Assembly (NCBI GenBank): GCA_032718475.1
Contig: JAUCBJ010003212.1
Span: 1-64,000, forward strand
Direction: 5' to 3'
Origin: Nemertoderma westbladi
Lineage: Eukaryota; Xenacoelomorpha; Nemertodermatida; Nemertodermatidae
Length of the DNA: 64,000 nucleotides
Under the pieces are notes generated by a model. The model saw only the letters and a program-made list of their open reading frames with translations, was not told the DNA's origin and made no database searches. The position numbers and the translations under genes were made by a program. Positions 1 through 14,285 of this stretch are shown here, one piece after another (the first letter of the stretch is position 1; the number at the start of each line of letters is the position of its first letter).

Positions 1-282
1 GGGGGGTCGGTCTGGGTGTGTGTTGGCAGGTAAGCCATAATTGACGGAAGCCAAGATATAACTGCTGTAGTAATGTAGTAAACTGTTTTCACAATATGTG
101 ATTCGCTGCACAGGTTCAAATCCGAGGAAATTCTGTAGAAATACACCACAGTACCGGTACGTAGTCAGGATGTGAGGAACGTCTGGATTTCATGACACTT
201 TTAGTCGTTTGCGTTTAAGTAAACATATCTGCTGTGGAGTGAAGAGAGGGTTGAATAGTGGTTATGGAATGTTCAGGGAGTT

Positions 283-3200
283 TGGAACACAGCTATAGAA
301 TTGGCACACAGCAATAGTATGGGCACACAGCTATAGTATGGGCACACAGCTATAGTATTGACACACAGTTGTAGTATTGGCACACAGCTATAGAATAGGC
401 ACACAGCTATAGTATGGACACGTAGCTATGGTATGGGCACACAGTTATAATATGGGCACACATCTATAGTATGGGCACACAGCTATAGTATTGAGACGCA
501 GCTATATTATGGACACACAGCTATAGTATGGACACGCAGCTATAGTATGGACACGCAGCTATAGTATCGGCACACAGCTATAGTATGGGCACGCAGTTAT
601 ATTATGGGCATACAGCTACATTATGGGCACACAGCTATAGTATGGGAACACAGCTATAGTATGGGCACACAGCTATATTATGGGCACACAGCTATAGTAT
701 GGGCACACAGCTATAGTATGGGCACGCAGCTATAGTATAGGTACGCAGCTATAGTATGGGCACACAGCTATAGTATGGGCACACAGCTATAGTATGGGCA
801 CGCAGCTGTAGTATGGGCACACAGCTATAGTATGACCACAACTATAGTATGGGCACGCAGCTACATTATGGGCACACAGCTACAGTATGGGCACACAGCT
901 ATAGTATGGGCACACAGCTATAGTATGGACACGCAGCTATAGTATGGACACACAGCTATAGTATGGGTACACAGCTACAGTATGGACACACAGCTATATA
1001 GTATGGGCACGCAGCTATAGTATGGGCACACAGCTATAGTATGGACACACAGCTATAGTATTGAGACGCAGCTATATTATGGGCACGCAGCTATAGTATG
1101 GGCACACAGTTATAGTATGACCACAGCTATAGTATGGGCACGCAGCTATAGTATGGGCACACAGCTATAGTATGGGCACGCAGCTATGGTATGGGCGCAC
1201 ATTTATAATATGGTCACACAGCTATAGTATGGGCACACAGCTATAGTATGGAGACGCAGCTATAGTATGGGCAGGGAGCTATAGTATGGGCACACAGCTA
1301 TAGTATGGACACGCAGCTATAGTATGGACACACAGCTATAGTATGGGTACACAGCTACAGTATGGACACACAGCTATATAGTATGGGCACTCAGCTATAG
1401 TATGGGCACACAGCTATAGTATGGGCACACAGCTATAGTATTGAGACGCAGCTATATTATGGGCACTCAGCTATAGTATGGGCACACAGTTATAGTATGA
1501 CCACATCTATAGTATGGGTACGCATCTATAGTATGGGCACACAGCTATGGCATGGGCGCACAGTTATAATATGGTCACACAGCTATAGTATGGGCACACA
1601 GCTATAGTATGGAGACGCAGCTATAGTATGGGTACGCATCTATAGTATGGGCAGGCAGCTATAGTATGGGCACACATCTATAGTATGGGTACGCATCTAT
1701 AGTATGGGCACACAGCTATGATATGGGCACACATCTATAGTATGGGCACACAGCTATGGTATGGGCGAATAGTTATAATATGGGCACACAGCTATAGTAT
1801 GGGCACACAGCTATAGTATGGGCAGGCAGCTATAGTATGGACAGGACACAAAGCTATAGTATGGGCACACAGATATAGTATGGGCACACAGCTATAGTAT
1901 GGGCACGCAGCTACAGTATGGGCACACAGATATAGTATGGGCACGCAGCTATAGTATGGAGACACATCTATAGTATGGAGACACATCTACAGTATGGAGA
2001 CGCAGCTATAGTATGGAGACACATCTATAGTATGGAGACGCAACTATAGTATGGGCACACAGCTATATTATGAGCACACAGTTATACTATGGGCACACAG
2101 CTATAGTATGGGCACACAGCTCCAGTATGGGCACCCAGCTATAGTATGGACAGGACACAAAGCTATAGTATGGGCACACAGATATAGTATGGGCACACAG
2201 CTATAGTATGGGCACGCAGCTATAGTATGGACACACAGCTATGGTATGGGCACGCAGCTATGGTATGGGCACACAGCTATGGTATGGGCACACCGTTATA
2301 ATATGGGTACACAACTATAGTATGGGCACACAGCTATAGTATGGGCACACAGCTATAGTATGGGCACACAGCTATAGTATTGAGACGCAGCTATAGTATG
2401 GGCACACAACTATAGTATGGGCACACAGCTATAGTATGGGCACACAGCTATTGTATTGGCACACAGCTATAGTATGGGCATACAGCTATAGTATGGCCAC
2501 ATAGCTATTGTATGGGCACGCAGCTATAGTATGGGTACACAGCTATAGTATGGACACGCAGCTATAGTATGGGCACGCAGCTATAGTATGGGCACACAGC
2601 TATAGTATGGGCACACAGCTATAGTATGGGCACACAGCTATAGTATGGGCACACAGCTATTGTATTGGCACACAGCTATAGTATGGGCATACAGCTATAG
2701 TATGGCCACATAGCTATTGTATGGGCACGCAGCTATAGTATGGGTACACAGCTATAGTATGGGCACACAGCTATAGTATGGGCACACAGCTATTGTATTG
2801 GCACACAGCTATAGTATGGTCATACAGCTATAGTATGGCCACATAGCTATTGTATGGGCACGCAGCTATAGTATGGGTACACAGCTATAGTATGGACACG
2901 CAGCTATAGTATGGGCACACAGCTATTGTATTGGCACACAGCTATAATATGGGCATACAGCTATAGTATGGCCACATAGCTATTGTATGGGCACACAGCT
3001 ATAGTATGGACACGCAGCTATAGTATGGGCACGCAGCTATAGTATGGGCACACTGCTATAGTATGGGCACACAGCTATAGTATGGGCACACAGCTATAGT
3101 ATGGGCACACAGCTATTGTATTGGCACACAGCTATAGTATGGGCATACAGCTATAGTATGGCCACATAGCTATTGTATGGGCACGCAGCTATAGTATGGG

Positions 3201-4937
3201 TACACAGCTATAGTATGGGCACACAGCTATAGTATGGACACACAGCTATTGTATTGGCACACAGTTATAGTATGGGCATACAGCTATAGTATGGCCACAT
3301 AGCTATTGTATGGGCACGCAGCTATAGTATGGGTACACAGCTATAGTATGGACACGCAGCTATAGTATGGGCACACAGCTATTGTATTGGCACACAGCTA
3401 TAGTATGGGCATACAGCTATAGTATGGCCACATAGCTATTGTATGGGCACGCAGCTATAGTATGGGTACACAGCTATAGTATGGCCACATAGCTATTGTA
3501 TGGGCACGCAGCTATAGTATGGGTACACAGCTATAGTATGGACACGCAGCTATAGTATGGGCACACAGCTATAGTATGGGCACACAGCTATAGTATGGAC
3601 ACACAGCTATAGTATGGGCACGCAGCTATAGTATGGACACGCAGCTATAGTATGGGCACGCAGCTATAGTATGGGCACACAGCTATAGTATGGGCACACA
3701 GCTATAGTATGGACACGCAGCTATAGTATGGGCACGCAGCTATAGTATGGGCACACAGCTATAGTATGGGCACACAGCTATAATATGGGCACACAGCTAT
3801 AGTATGGGCACGCAGCTATAGTATGGACACACAGCTATGGTATGGGCACGCAGCTATGGTATGGGCACGCAGCTATGGTATGGGCACACCGTTATAATAT
3901 GGGTACACAACTATAGTATGGGCACACAGCTATAGTAAGGGCACACAGCTATAGTATTGAGACGCAGCTATATTACGAGCACGCAGCTATAGTATGGGCA
4001 CACAGCTATAGTATGGGCACACAGCTATAGTATGGGCACACAGCTTTTGTATTGGCACACAGCTATAGTATGGACATACAGCTATAGTATGGCCACATAG
4101 CTATTGTATGGGCTCGCAGCTATAGTATGGGTACACAGCTATAGTATGGACACGCAGCTATAGTATGGGCACACAGCTATAGTATGGGCACGCAGCTATA
4201 GTATGGGCACACAGCTATATTTTGGACACACAGCTATAGTATGGACACGCAGCTATAGTATGGACACGCAGCTATAGTATGGGCACACAGCTATAGTATG
4301 GGCACACAGCTATAGTATGGGCACGCAGCTCTAGTATGGGCACACAGCTATAGTATGGGCACACAGCTATAGTATGGGCACACAGCTATAGTATGAGCAC
4401 ACAGCTATAGTATAGGCACACAGCTATAGTATGGGCACGCAGCTATAGTATGGGCACACAGTTATAGTATTGGCACACAGCTATAGTATGGGCACACATC
4501 TATATTATGGGCATACAGCTATAGTATGGGCACGCAGCTATAGTATGGGCACACAGCTATAGTATGGACACGCAGCTATAGTATGGGCACACAGCTATAG
4601 TATGGGCACGCAGCTATAGTATGGGCACGCAGCTATAGTATGGGCACACAGCTATAGTATGGGCACACAGCTATAGTATGGGCACGCAGCTATAGTATGG
4701 GCACGCAGCTATAGTATGGGCACACAGCTATAGTATTGGCACACAGCTATAGTATGGGCATACAGCTATAGTATGGCCACATAGCTATTGTATGGGCACG
4801 CAGCTATAGTATGGGTACACAGCTATAGTATGGACCGCAGCTATAGTATGAGCACACAGCAATAGTATGGGCACGCAGCTATAGTATGGGCACGCAGCTA
4901 TAGTATGGGCACGCAGCTGTAGTATGGACACGCTGTA
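283..4937. repeat. 19-bp minisatellite array, left part
   Basis: About 245 head-to-tail copies of a 19-bp unit with consensus GGGCACACAGCTATAGTAT. Variants include GGCACGCAG, GGACACGCAG, TTGAGACGCAG and ACAGTTATAATAT. A higher-order unit of about six monomers, recognisable by the rare monomers GCTATTGTATT, GGGCATACAG and GGCCACATAG, recurs between about 2440 and 3540 and again near 4030 and 4740. Since 19 is not a multiple of 3, stops appear regularly and only short chance ORFs exist. I see no gene. The first 282 bases of the window are unique sequence with no recognisable feature. Confidence 0.97.
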
Positions 4938-5628
4938 GTTGACAATTAACTTTGAAAGTCCTCCGCAAGTCTCTGATCGGATGAGCATAAGCTCAAAAGA
5001 TGGTATGCTTGAGCATGTGGATCTCTTCTATTACCTGGTATCATGGATACGGAAGTCAGGTGAGGACCTTCGAATACGTAAGGGAAAGGCATGGGCAGCC
5101 TTGAATAGGCTTTCCAGGATTTGGAAGTCACCGAGAATTAATCGGAAACTTAAGGTCCGATTATTTAGAGCAGCAGTAGTTCCAGTACTCCTATATGGGA
5201 GTCCACGCTGGGCTCTAACTGCCGAGGACACCAAATCTCTGGATGGCACATTCACAAGAATGCTACGCCGGGTTCATTGTGTCAAGTACAATGCACACAT
5301 CTCCAACCAGACACTATATAACATTGGAGGTGTCTCATTGGTTCCCCCAAGCTTGACACTAGAACAAAATCGACTCCGCTTTGCAGGACATTGCTTTCGC
5401 GGTGAGGACCAGCCAGTGCATAATCTTGTACTTTGGCAGCCTCATGGAGTGAATAAGCATGGTGGACAGCCCATGAGTTTCTTGAGACGCATCTTAAAGG
5501 ACACTGGCCTTGAAGATGCGGATGATCTAGCAAATGTCATGGGTGATAGGGAGTTGTGGCGGTGCAATTTTGTCGATAAGCCGGCACAGCATTCTTAAAA
5601 ATGCAGCTGCAATGCAGCATGCCGATCC
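4938..5628 (+). mobile_element. LINE (non-LTR retrotransposon) reverse-transcriptase C-terminal fragment, family 1
   Basis: An open frame of about 215 codons matches the thumb and C-terminal end of a non-LTR retrotransposon polyprotein. It shows the FYYLVSWI block, which corresponds to the YLGS..I block after the catalytic palm, then a LFRAAVVPVLLYGS block, RMLRRVH, and a terminal RLRFAGHCFRGED followed by a WQPHG block. The catalytic YADD and the endonuclease are absent, so it is a 5'-truncated, inactive copy. The frame has no internal stop before the terminal TAA near 5598, suggesting fairly recent insertion. Both junctions fall inside the 19-bp minisatellite. Decayed relatives lie at 36470-36990 and 57850-58045. 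The clade (RTE- or CR1-like) cannot be settled by eye. Confidence 0.85.
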
Positions 5629-8600
5629 TAGTATGGACACAAAGCTATAGTATGGACACACAGCTATAGTATGACCACACAGTTATAGTAAGGGCACGAA
5701 GCTATAGTATGGATACAAAGCTATAATATGGGCACACAGTTATAGTATGGGCGCGCATCTATAGTATGGGCACACAGCTATAATATGGGCACACAGTTAT
5801 AGTATGGGCGCGCAGCTATAGTATGGGCTCACAGCAATAGTATGACCTCAGCTATAGTATGGGCACACAGCTATAGTATCACCACACAGCTATAGTATAG
5901 GCATACAGCTATAGTATGGGCACACAGTTATACTATGGGCACGCAGCTATAGTATGACCACAGCTATAGTATGGGCACACAGCTATAGTATGGACACACA
6001 GCTTTAGTATCACCACACAGCTATAGTATGGGCACACAGTTATACTATGGGCACGCAGCTATAGTATGGGCGCGCAACTATAGTATGGGCACACAGTTAT
6101 ACTATGGGCACGCAGCTATAGTATGGGCGCGCAGCTATAGTATGGGCACACAGCTATATTATGGGCACACAGCTATAGTATGGACACACAGCTATAGTAT
6201 GGGCACACAGCTATAGTATGGGCACGCAGTTATAGTCTGGGCACACAGCTATATTATGGGCACACAGCTATAGTGTGGGCACACGGTTATAATATGGGCA
6301 CACAGCTATAGTATGGGCACACAGCAATACTATGGGCACGCAGCTATAGTATGGGCACACAGCTATAGTATGAACACAGCTATAGTATGGGCACACATCT
6401 ATAGTATGGGCACGCAGTTATACTATGGGCACGCAGCTATAGTATGACCACAGCTATAGTATGGGCACACAGCTATAGTATGGGCACGCAGTTATAGTCT
6501 GGGCACACAGCTATATTATGGGCACACAGCTATAGTGTGGGCACACAGTTATAATATGGGCACACAGCTATAGTATGGGCACACAGCAATACTATGGGCA
6601 CGCAGCTATAGTATGGGCACACAGCTATAGTATGACCACAGCTATAGTATGGGCATACAGCTATAGTATGGGCACGCAGTTATAGTCTGTGCACACAGCT
6701 ATATTATGGGCACACAGCTATAGTGTGGGCACACAGTTATAATATGGGCACACAGCAATAGTATGGGCACACAGCTATACTATGGGCACGCAGCTATAGT
6801 ATGGGCATACAGCTATAGTATGGCCACAGCTATAGTATGGCCACAGCTATAGTATGGGCACACAGCTATAGTATGGGCACACAGCTATAGTATGGGCACA
6901 CAGCTATAGTATGGCCACAGCTATATTATGGGCACACAGCTATAGTGTGGACACACAGTTATAATATGGGCACACAGCAATAGTATGGGCACACAGCTAT
7001 AGTATGGCCACAGCTATATTATGGGCACACAGCTATAGTGTGGGCACACAGTTATAATATGGGCACACAGCTATAGTATGGGCACACAGCTATAGTATGG
7101 CCACAGCTTTATTATGGTTACACAGCTATAGTGTGGGCACACAGTTATAATATGGGCACACAGCAATAGTATGGGCACACAGCTATACTATGGGCACGCA
7201 GCTATAGTATGGGCATACAGCTATAGTATGGCCACAGCTATAGTATGGGCACACAGCTATAGTATGGGCACACAGCTATAGTATGGGCACACAGCTATAG
7301 TATGGGCACACAGCTATAGTATGGCCACAGCTATATTATGGGCACACAGCTATAGTGTGGGCACACAGTTATAATATGGGCACACAGCAATAGTATGGGC
7401 ACACAGCTATACTATGGGCACGCAGCTATAGTATGGGCCTACAGCTATAGTATGGCCACAGCTATAGTATGGGCACACAGCTATAGTATGGGCACACAGC
7501 TATAGTATGGGCACACAGCTATAGTATGACCACAGCTATAGTATGGGCACACGTCTATAGTATGGGCGCGCAGTTATAGTCTGTGCACACAGCTATATTA
7601 TGGGCACACAGCTATAGTGTGGGCACACAGTTATAATATGGGCACACAGCAATAGTATGGGCACACAGCTATACTATGGGCACGCAGCTATAGTATGGGC
7701 ATACAGCTATAGTATGGCCACAGCTATAGTATGGGCACACAGCTATAGTATGGGCACACAGCTATAGTATGGGCACACAGCTATAGTATGGGCACACAGC
7801 TATAGTATGGCCACAGCTATATTATGGGCACACAGCTATAGTGTGGGCACACAGTTATAATATGGGCACACAGCAATAGTATGGGCACACAGCTATACTA
7901 TGGGCACGCAGCTATAGTATGGGCATACAGCTATAGTATGGCCACAGCTATAGTATGGGCACACAGCTATAGTATGGGCACACAGCTATAGTATGGGCAC
8001 ACAGCTATAGTATGACCACAGCTATAGTATGGGCATACAGCTATAGTATGGGCACGCAGTTATAGTCTGTGCACACAGCTATATTATGGGCACACAGCTA
8101 TAGTGTGGGCACACAGTTATAATATGGGCACACAGCAATAGTATGGGCACACAGCTATACTATGGGCACGCAGCTATGGTATGGGCATACAGCTATAGTA
8201 TGGCCACAGCTATAGTATGGGCACACAGCTATAGTATGGGCACACAGCTATAGTATGGGCACACAGCTATAGTATGGGCACACAGCTATAGTATGGCCAC
8301 AGCTATATTATGGGCACACAGCTATAGTGTGGGCACACAGTTATAATATGGGCACACAGCAATAGTATGGGCACACAGCTATAGTATGGCCACAGCTATA
8401 TTATGGGCACACAGCTATAGTGTGGGCACACAGTTATAATATGGGCACACAGCTATAGTATGGGCACACAGCTATAGTATGGCCACAGCTTTATTATGGT
8501 TACACAGCTATAGTGTGGGCACACAGTTATAATATGGGCACACAGCAATAGTATGGGCACACAGCTATACTATGGGCACGCAGCTATAGTATGGGCATAC

Positions 8601-9394
8601 AGCTATAGTATGGCCACAGCTATAGTATGGGCACACAGCTATAGTATGGGCACACAGCTATAGTATGGGCACACAGCTATAGTATGGGCACACAGCTATA
8701 GTATGGCCACAGCTATAGTGTGGCCACAGCTATAGTATGGGCACACAGCTATAGTATGGGCACACAGCTATAGTATGACCACAGCTATAGTATGGGCACA
8801 CATCTATAGTATGGGCGCGCAGTTATAGTCTGGACACACAGCTATATTATGGGCACACAGCTATAGTATGGGCACGCAGCTATAGTATGGGCATACAGCT
8901 ATAGTATGGCCACAGCTATAGTATGGGCACACAGCTATAGTATGGGCACACAGCTATAGTATGGGCACGCAGCTATAGTATGGGCATACAGCTATAGTAT
9001 GGCCACAGCTATAGTATGGGCACACAGCTATAGTATGGGCACACAGCTATAGTATGGGCACACAGCTATAGTATGACCACAGCTATAGTATGGGCACACA
9101 TCTATAGTATGGGCGCGCAGTTATAGTCTGGACACACAGCTATATTATGGGCACACAGCTATAGTATGGGCACACAGTTATAGTATGGGCACGCAGATAT
9201 AGTATGGACAGGACACACAGCTATACTCTGGGCACGCATCTATAGTATGACCACACAGCTATAGTATGGGCACACAGCTAGAGTAGGGGCACAGCTATAT
9301 TATGGGCACAGCTATATTATGGGCACAGCAAAATTATGGGCACACAGTAATAGTACGGGCACACAGCTATAGTATGGGCACACATTTATAGTAT
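5629..9394. repeat. 19-bp minisatellite array, right part
   Basis: Continuation of the 19-bp array after the LINE fragment, about 200 copies. This half has its own higher-order pattern: monomers ending TATAGTGTG, TTATAATATG, CAATAGTATG and TATACTATG, plus a shortened 17-bp monomer TATGGCCACAGCTATAG, recur as blocks of roughly 200-300 bp between 6240 and 8560. The array therefore grew by block duplication after the monomers had diverged. No coding content is apparent. Confidence 0.97.
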
Positions 9395-9505
9395 ATTAGA
9401 ATGAGGATTGGGCACACCGCAAGTACTGTAGACCTCGGCAGGTGATGGTGTAGAAAGGTTTGGTTCATAACATATAGCATGACATATCCTATAATATGTG
9501 CCATA

Positions 9506-12045
9506 CATTTCATTTCATTTCATCGGGTATGTCAGTCGAGCCGACTATTACATTAACAAATAAAAACATGCATATTGTGTTAAATAAAATGTATGGCACT
9601 GCACAATAAAATTCAGCAATAAAACAAAAAACATTCCGTAATAAGATCCATATAATAGTTTGTGGTCACACAATTCCAGAATTACAGGTAAGAGGTACCG
9701 TACCGTATTCAGTGCAGGTCAACTAATCGCTACATCTTTACAAGATTGTACTGTACAGGAATGGTAATGATGGTACATTGGCATTGATGTCGTTGAGTTG
9801 ACAGAACAGGAAATCAGTCCTAGGAAATGTAAGTCGTATGTACGAGTCGTTATATAATAGCACACATGTAATCTATTATTATCGATCTATTTGTCCAGGG
9901 ATGTTGATTTCAGTTGGAAGTAATTCTCTACGAAGTTTGAGGTTAACATTGGGACAACTGAAAGCCCGCATCAAGTTGCCAAGACACTGGCGGAATGCCT
10001 CGGTAGAGATAAGGAGGCACCGAGATAAACAGTAGAGTTGTGTTGCTAATGTATGATTCCAGATGGAGCAAACCGCGTAGAGTCTTCCTGTAGTAGGCGT
10101 CCAGTTTTCCGAGATCTGTATCGTTGAGAGCACCAATGTTCATCTTTAGTTGATAAGTAATTACAGGGACTGACATTGTTGACCAAATCTTAAAGACAGT
10201 CTTACTGTAAAGCCAATGTGTGGTCCATCCTTTCGAATGGAATGTTTGGGACAAAATCGCTATTGATTGTATAGTTTCATTGAGGATCTGACTAGATGTT
10301 ATAGATCCATAACAGTTTGCAGCCAAGAAAGGTGAGGTGGGAGCTTCCTGTGATCGGGGTTCCATTGATGTTGATGACAGATGGTTCATGTGTTTTACTT
10401 TTCCTGAATTGTTTGCCAATCCAAATCCATTTTGTTTTGCTGTGTTCGATTGATAGGGAGACTGAAGTTGCCTTTTCATGTAGTATTTCAGACATTTCGT
10501 GTAGACCTGTAGTGGTAGTACTGAGAAGGAGAAAGTCATCTGCATAAACCATTGTTCCTAACCAGATGGGCCATACATAGCATCCTAGACCTGACGATTG
10601 TATACCAGAAACAATGTCAGCTGTATACAGGTTGAATAACGTGGGTGACAGTAGAGATTCCTGTTTCAGACCTTTGGTTACAGGAATGTGATCGGTTTGT
10701 ATCACCTCACCGAATTTAAGGAATATCTTACTGGATTTGCAATAGGCCAAAATTGTTAGATGATATGTGGATTTATGCTGCTTTCGATGAGTTTGTCAAC
10801 CAGTGTGTAGTACTCAACGCTGTCAAAAGCAGACTTTATTTGTAATTGACAAATAAATAAAGGTGAATCCCTGGATCGGTAGTATTCTATGCATTCCAGA
10901 ATAGTTACAATGGCTAGATCGGTACCATGTCTATTCTTATAAGCCATCTGGTTGCTATGATTGTTGAGGTCTGTGAGATAGTTGGAAATAACGATGTGTT
11001 CTAGTATTTTTGCAAAAATGTTGATAAATAAGATGATGGGTTGTAGGTATTCCGTCCCTTGCCTTTGAATAGGCTGCTTAAGACTGAATCTCCATAAGAA
11101 GAGGGCACCGATTTTAGTAGGTGTAATGTGATTGATTTACATGTAAACAAATGAAATAATATGAATGAACTTTGAACTATCATGGTGGAGGGATACATTA
11201 GTATAACTAGGAGAGGAGGGGTAAAGAAGAAAGGAATAGATAGATTTAGTTCGGTTGAGATGCCAATAAATGGCTGGACTGTTTGTTGTAGAGAATAATA
11301 TTTATTTTTTGATATTAATTTAATATAGCAATATTGACATTAAATTAATCTAATTTATATTTTAAATTTATTAAATTGTATACACTTATAACAGTAGCAA
11401 ACAAGTCAGCCAATATTTCTCATACAGGGTCTGGCTGGAGGTGCAGTAGATGCTCTATTGTTAGAGATGACATATCCGGTGCATTTCCGGTAGATATTGA
11501 TATAATAGCGCGCCTTTACTGAAAGAGGTGAGATGTGTGGTACTGGGCTTTTCTTGCAGTCTTCATCTCATTTATTTTGAATTCTAGGATCGAGCAGCTT
11601 TTCTGTATCTTGATTAAATTTGTTGTTATAGTGGGATCGCAGTGTGCTTTGCATTTCCTGTGATGGTGTTTCTTGCTTTGTCCTGTGGTTTACCTTGCTC
11701 CAAAAATATTGTGGATTTGTTGTACCGTGAGAGACGCATTGATTGATATTATTGGCAGTGATATTTTTAGAAAGAAAATTCTTTAGGCGTCGAGCCGACC
11801 GTTTTGACTCCCTGAATTCAGATGCAACCGGATCTTCAAGATCTTTGCCTTTCTTGCACCAAATCTCGTAAGGTCTCTTGTTGTTTTACATCTCCGTTTG
11901 AGGATGTTAGTTCGAATACGAAAGTTGGTTGTCATCCTGCGATTTTTGATTATTGGAATGTGTTGGATAGCAACGTTTAGTATGACTGATTGTATCAATT
12001 CCGAACCCGTATGGCACTTCACATCACAACAAATCACATTTCAAA
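9506..12045 (-). mobile_element. Degenerate LINE, family 3, with reverse-transcriptase domain
   Basis: Read on the minus strand from about 12040 down to 9506, broken frames encode the linker after the endonuclease (NPQYFWSKV near 11720), then PLFKGKGRNTYNPSSY-type finger motifs (about 11060), a motif A region LQIKSAFDSV, a motif B region KGLKQESLLSPTLFNLY (about 10650), the catalytic YADD at 10535-10546, and a thumb and C-terminal region down to about 9940. The first catalytic aspartate of motif A is replaced by Q. There are several frameshifts and stops, so it is dead. The 3' end is marked by a (CATTT)n/(AAATG)n microsatellite at 9506-9523, as seen at the tails of many CR1/L2-type LINEs. The endonuclease is missing or unrecognisable. 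Confidence 0.8.
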
Positions 12046-12922
12046 TTATTATTTCGGTGTGTTGGCATATGCCGACGATTTTTCTTCCCTCTATAAGTGG
12101 GCTAAAGTTTATGGTTAAGATATGCCAAGATTTTTGTAAAGAATTTAAATTAAAATTGAGTACCGATTCCGATCCTCGAAAATGTAAAACAAAGTGCATT
12201 GTGTTCAATCATAATTGGAAACCTCCATCAGCGCATATCTTAGTCAATGGAATTAATATACCATGGGTCAAAGAAGCGGTGCATTTAGGAAATTTATTTG
12301 ACTATAGGAATACATTAGATAGGGACATAGATAAAAAACGTGGTGCATTTTTAGGTAAATTGAGCAGCATACGCCAGGAATTATATTATAGTCATCCATC
12401 AATTTTGTCAAAAGTGCAGAATCTATATACTTTCATTTTTTACGGTAGCCAGATTTGGAATTTAAACTCAGTGGGGTGTAATAGAATGTGCACTGTATGG
12501 AACAATAATGTGAGATTGTTATGGGAATTACCTTATAGAACTCATCGTTTCATTATAGAAGACTTGGTGCCGTGTAGGCATCCTAGGATCGCCTTGTATA
12601 GTAGATTTATCACGTTTTGTAAGAATGTTGTGCAATCTAATAAATCGTGTATACGTTTTTTAGGTAGAATTACTTTAAATGATTGTCGCACTAGAAGTGG
12701 TAATAACCTACGCCATGTATTGAATGTGACTGGTATTGTGGATTTATCTTCCATTTCCAAAAGCACATTAAACACAGTTAGATATGTTCCGTCTCCAGAC
12801 CAAAGTACATCATGACGCGCCCAATTTTGTGCAGAACTATACGACGGAATAGGCGATCTCGTAGTCCCGGGCTTTTCAACACAGGAACTTAAAGAAATTT
12901 TATATTCGGTTACGGTGGATTA
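12046..12922 (+). mobile_element. LINE reverse-transcriptase fragment, family 3-like, plus strand
   Basis: Begins inside the palm domain with LAYADDFSSLYKWA (catalytic YADD at 12068-12079), shifts frame at about 12115, then stays open to 12815. It carries the thumb region, with IRQELYYSHPSILSKVQNLY and a YGSQIWNLNS block, and a RIALYSRFITFCKNV C-terminal block. A further frame change would extend it to a typical end (PGFSTQELKEILYSV) near 12922. It lies head to head with the minus-strand LINE and is 5'-truncated. The upstream part of the open frame (from 11898) is a chance reading of the opposite-strand LINE and is not part of this protein. Confidence 0.8.
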
Positions 12923-13859
12923 AGGTTAAATTTACTTAATATGAAGGTTTTATGCTGATGTATTTTTATGATTCGTTGATTTATATAATATATCTTCTCT
13001 TTTCTTTTTTCTATTACTGTAGGTATTAATAATTTATTGTGCTTTCTATCTACAGTGTATACTCCTATGTAATTATGTATTTAATAGTAATTAGCATTAG
13101 CAACGTTTTACTCTGTACCTGTGTAATATTTACCAGTGTGCGAATATAAATAAATAGAGGGGAATTCAGTATAAGGTAAATAATGTTAGCTTGCATGCCA
13201 GTTTGCTGTCGTTTACAGTTATAAAATATATTCGGACGGTTCATTGTAGGCCTAAGTATAGTTAATATATTCAATCATTAAATATTTATATTAATTTTGC
13301 ACATATTGTTAGCATTGTATTATTTGTTTTATTTTTTATTAAACCACATGCCGTTTTTTATTTCATTTATAACGACAATGATGCTAAAACCTGCCACCTA
13401 CTTTTACCGAACTAATTTGCATATGTCAATAACCCCATGGAGTATATGTGCCTGCCAGTGTAGTGTACCGTTTGTTTCCCATATCGTAAAACACTTATAT
13501 TCGAGGTGATGGGTTCTCTGGATACATTTTTGATAAACGTATCTATTCTGCCTTTACAAGCTGGTTTCAAACGTAACGTTCAACTTTGTCTTTGGGCTTT
13601 GCAACTGGCAGTGTGGCAGTGTTTATAGAAGGACAGACAGACAAGGGCGAGAGCAGCAAGTTGCAAGTAGTCCTAATAATTATTATTGACGTAAGTTAAA
13701 TCCGGCCGCGTTTGTACTTTGTTCTTTCATTCGATAAAACATTGCAAAAAACTAAATAGCACCACTACTGTTCGATTGATATCGTTGTTGATATCTGACA
13801 CTACTGGATAGTAACGTTGAAAGATAATATGGATATTGAATTTTTGAAAAACCAGGTGA
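12923..13859. other. Intergenic AT-rich sequence, nothing recognised
   Basis: No conserved ORF, RNA gene or repeat was recognised. Only scattered short open frames below about 100 codons with no family resemblance are present. Confidence 0.5.
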
Positions 13860-13917
13860 GAACCAGGAATTCGAACCAGTGACTTCCCACATAGTTCTTC
13901 CACTGCGCTATTCCAGC
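13860..13917 (-). repeat. tRNA-derived SINE head or tRNA-like pseudogene
   Basis: On the minus strand an internal Pol III promoter pair is visible: an A box TAGCGCAGTGG (13900-13910) and a B box GGTTCGAATTC (13867-13877), spaced as in a tRNA. The acceptor and anticodon stems do not pair well, so a functional tRNA is unlikely. A SINE head or a decayed tRNA fits better. Confidence 0.45.
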
Positions 13918-14212
13918 TACAGAGCAAATAGTTCAACAAAATCCCGGAAAAATAATATGATCGGTAAACGTGTGAAACACGAACCACCGGAGGTACCCGA
14001 AGGCTCATCTCTCTTGGTTGTTAGCTTTAGGGCGACACACATCTCCCAAGGTCCAACACTCTCTTACTATCCAACTTTTTATTTACTACTCTTTACTACT
14101 AAAATTATTGGAAAGCCCCAACTATTAGTTGGCTTTGCCTTTTCCTGTGATAGCAGCGGACAAACTACCGGTTAATAACCAAAAAATATGATATGAATGT
14201 TAACGCGAATTC

Positions 14213-14285
14213 TCTGGAGGTGGTGTAGTTCTTTGGAAGAGCTATCACACGGTTTGTGAGTTGTCCCTCTTTCGAATCCAGGTCA
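14213..14285 (+). repeat. tRNA-like SINE head, degenerate
   Basis: An A-box-like TGGTGTAGTTC (14221-14231) and a B-box-like CTTTCGAATCC (14269-14279) lie at tRNA spacing. The first two bases of the B box depart from the GG consensus. No intact cloverleaf is apparent. It lies about 300 bp from the other tRNA-like element on the opposite strand. Confidence 0.35.

Noticed and set aside
283-9394. CRISPR-like or regularly spaced repeat array
   Set aside because: Repeats are head to tail without unique spacers, in animal DNA.
11898-12110. N-terminal part of the 305-codon plus-strand frame as a protein start
   Set aside because: It overlaps the antisense LINE, and the true reverse-transcriptase reading at this place (YADD) is in a different frame.
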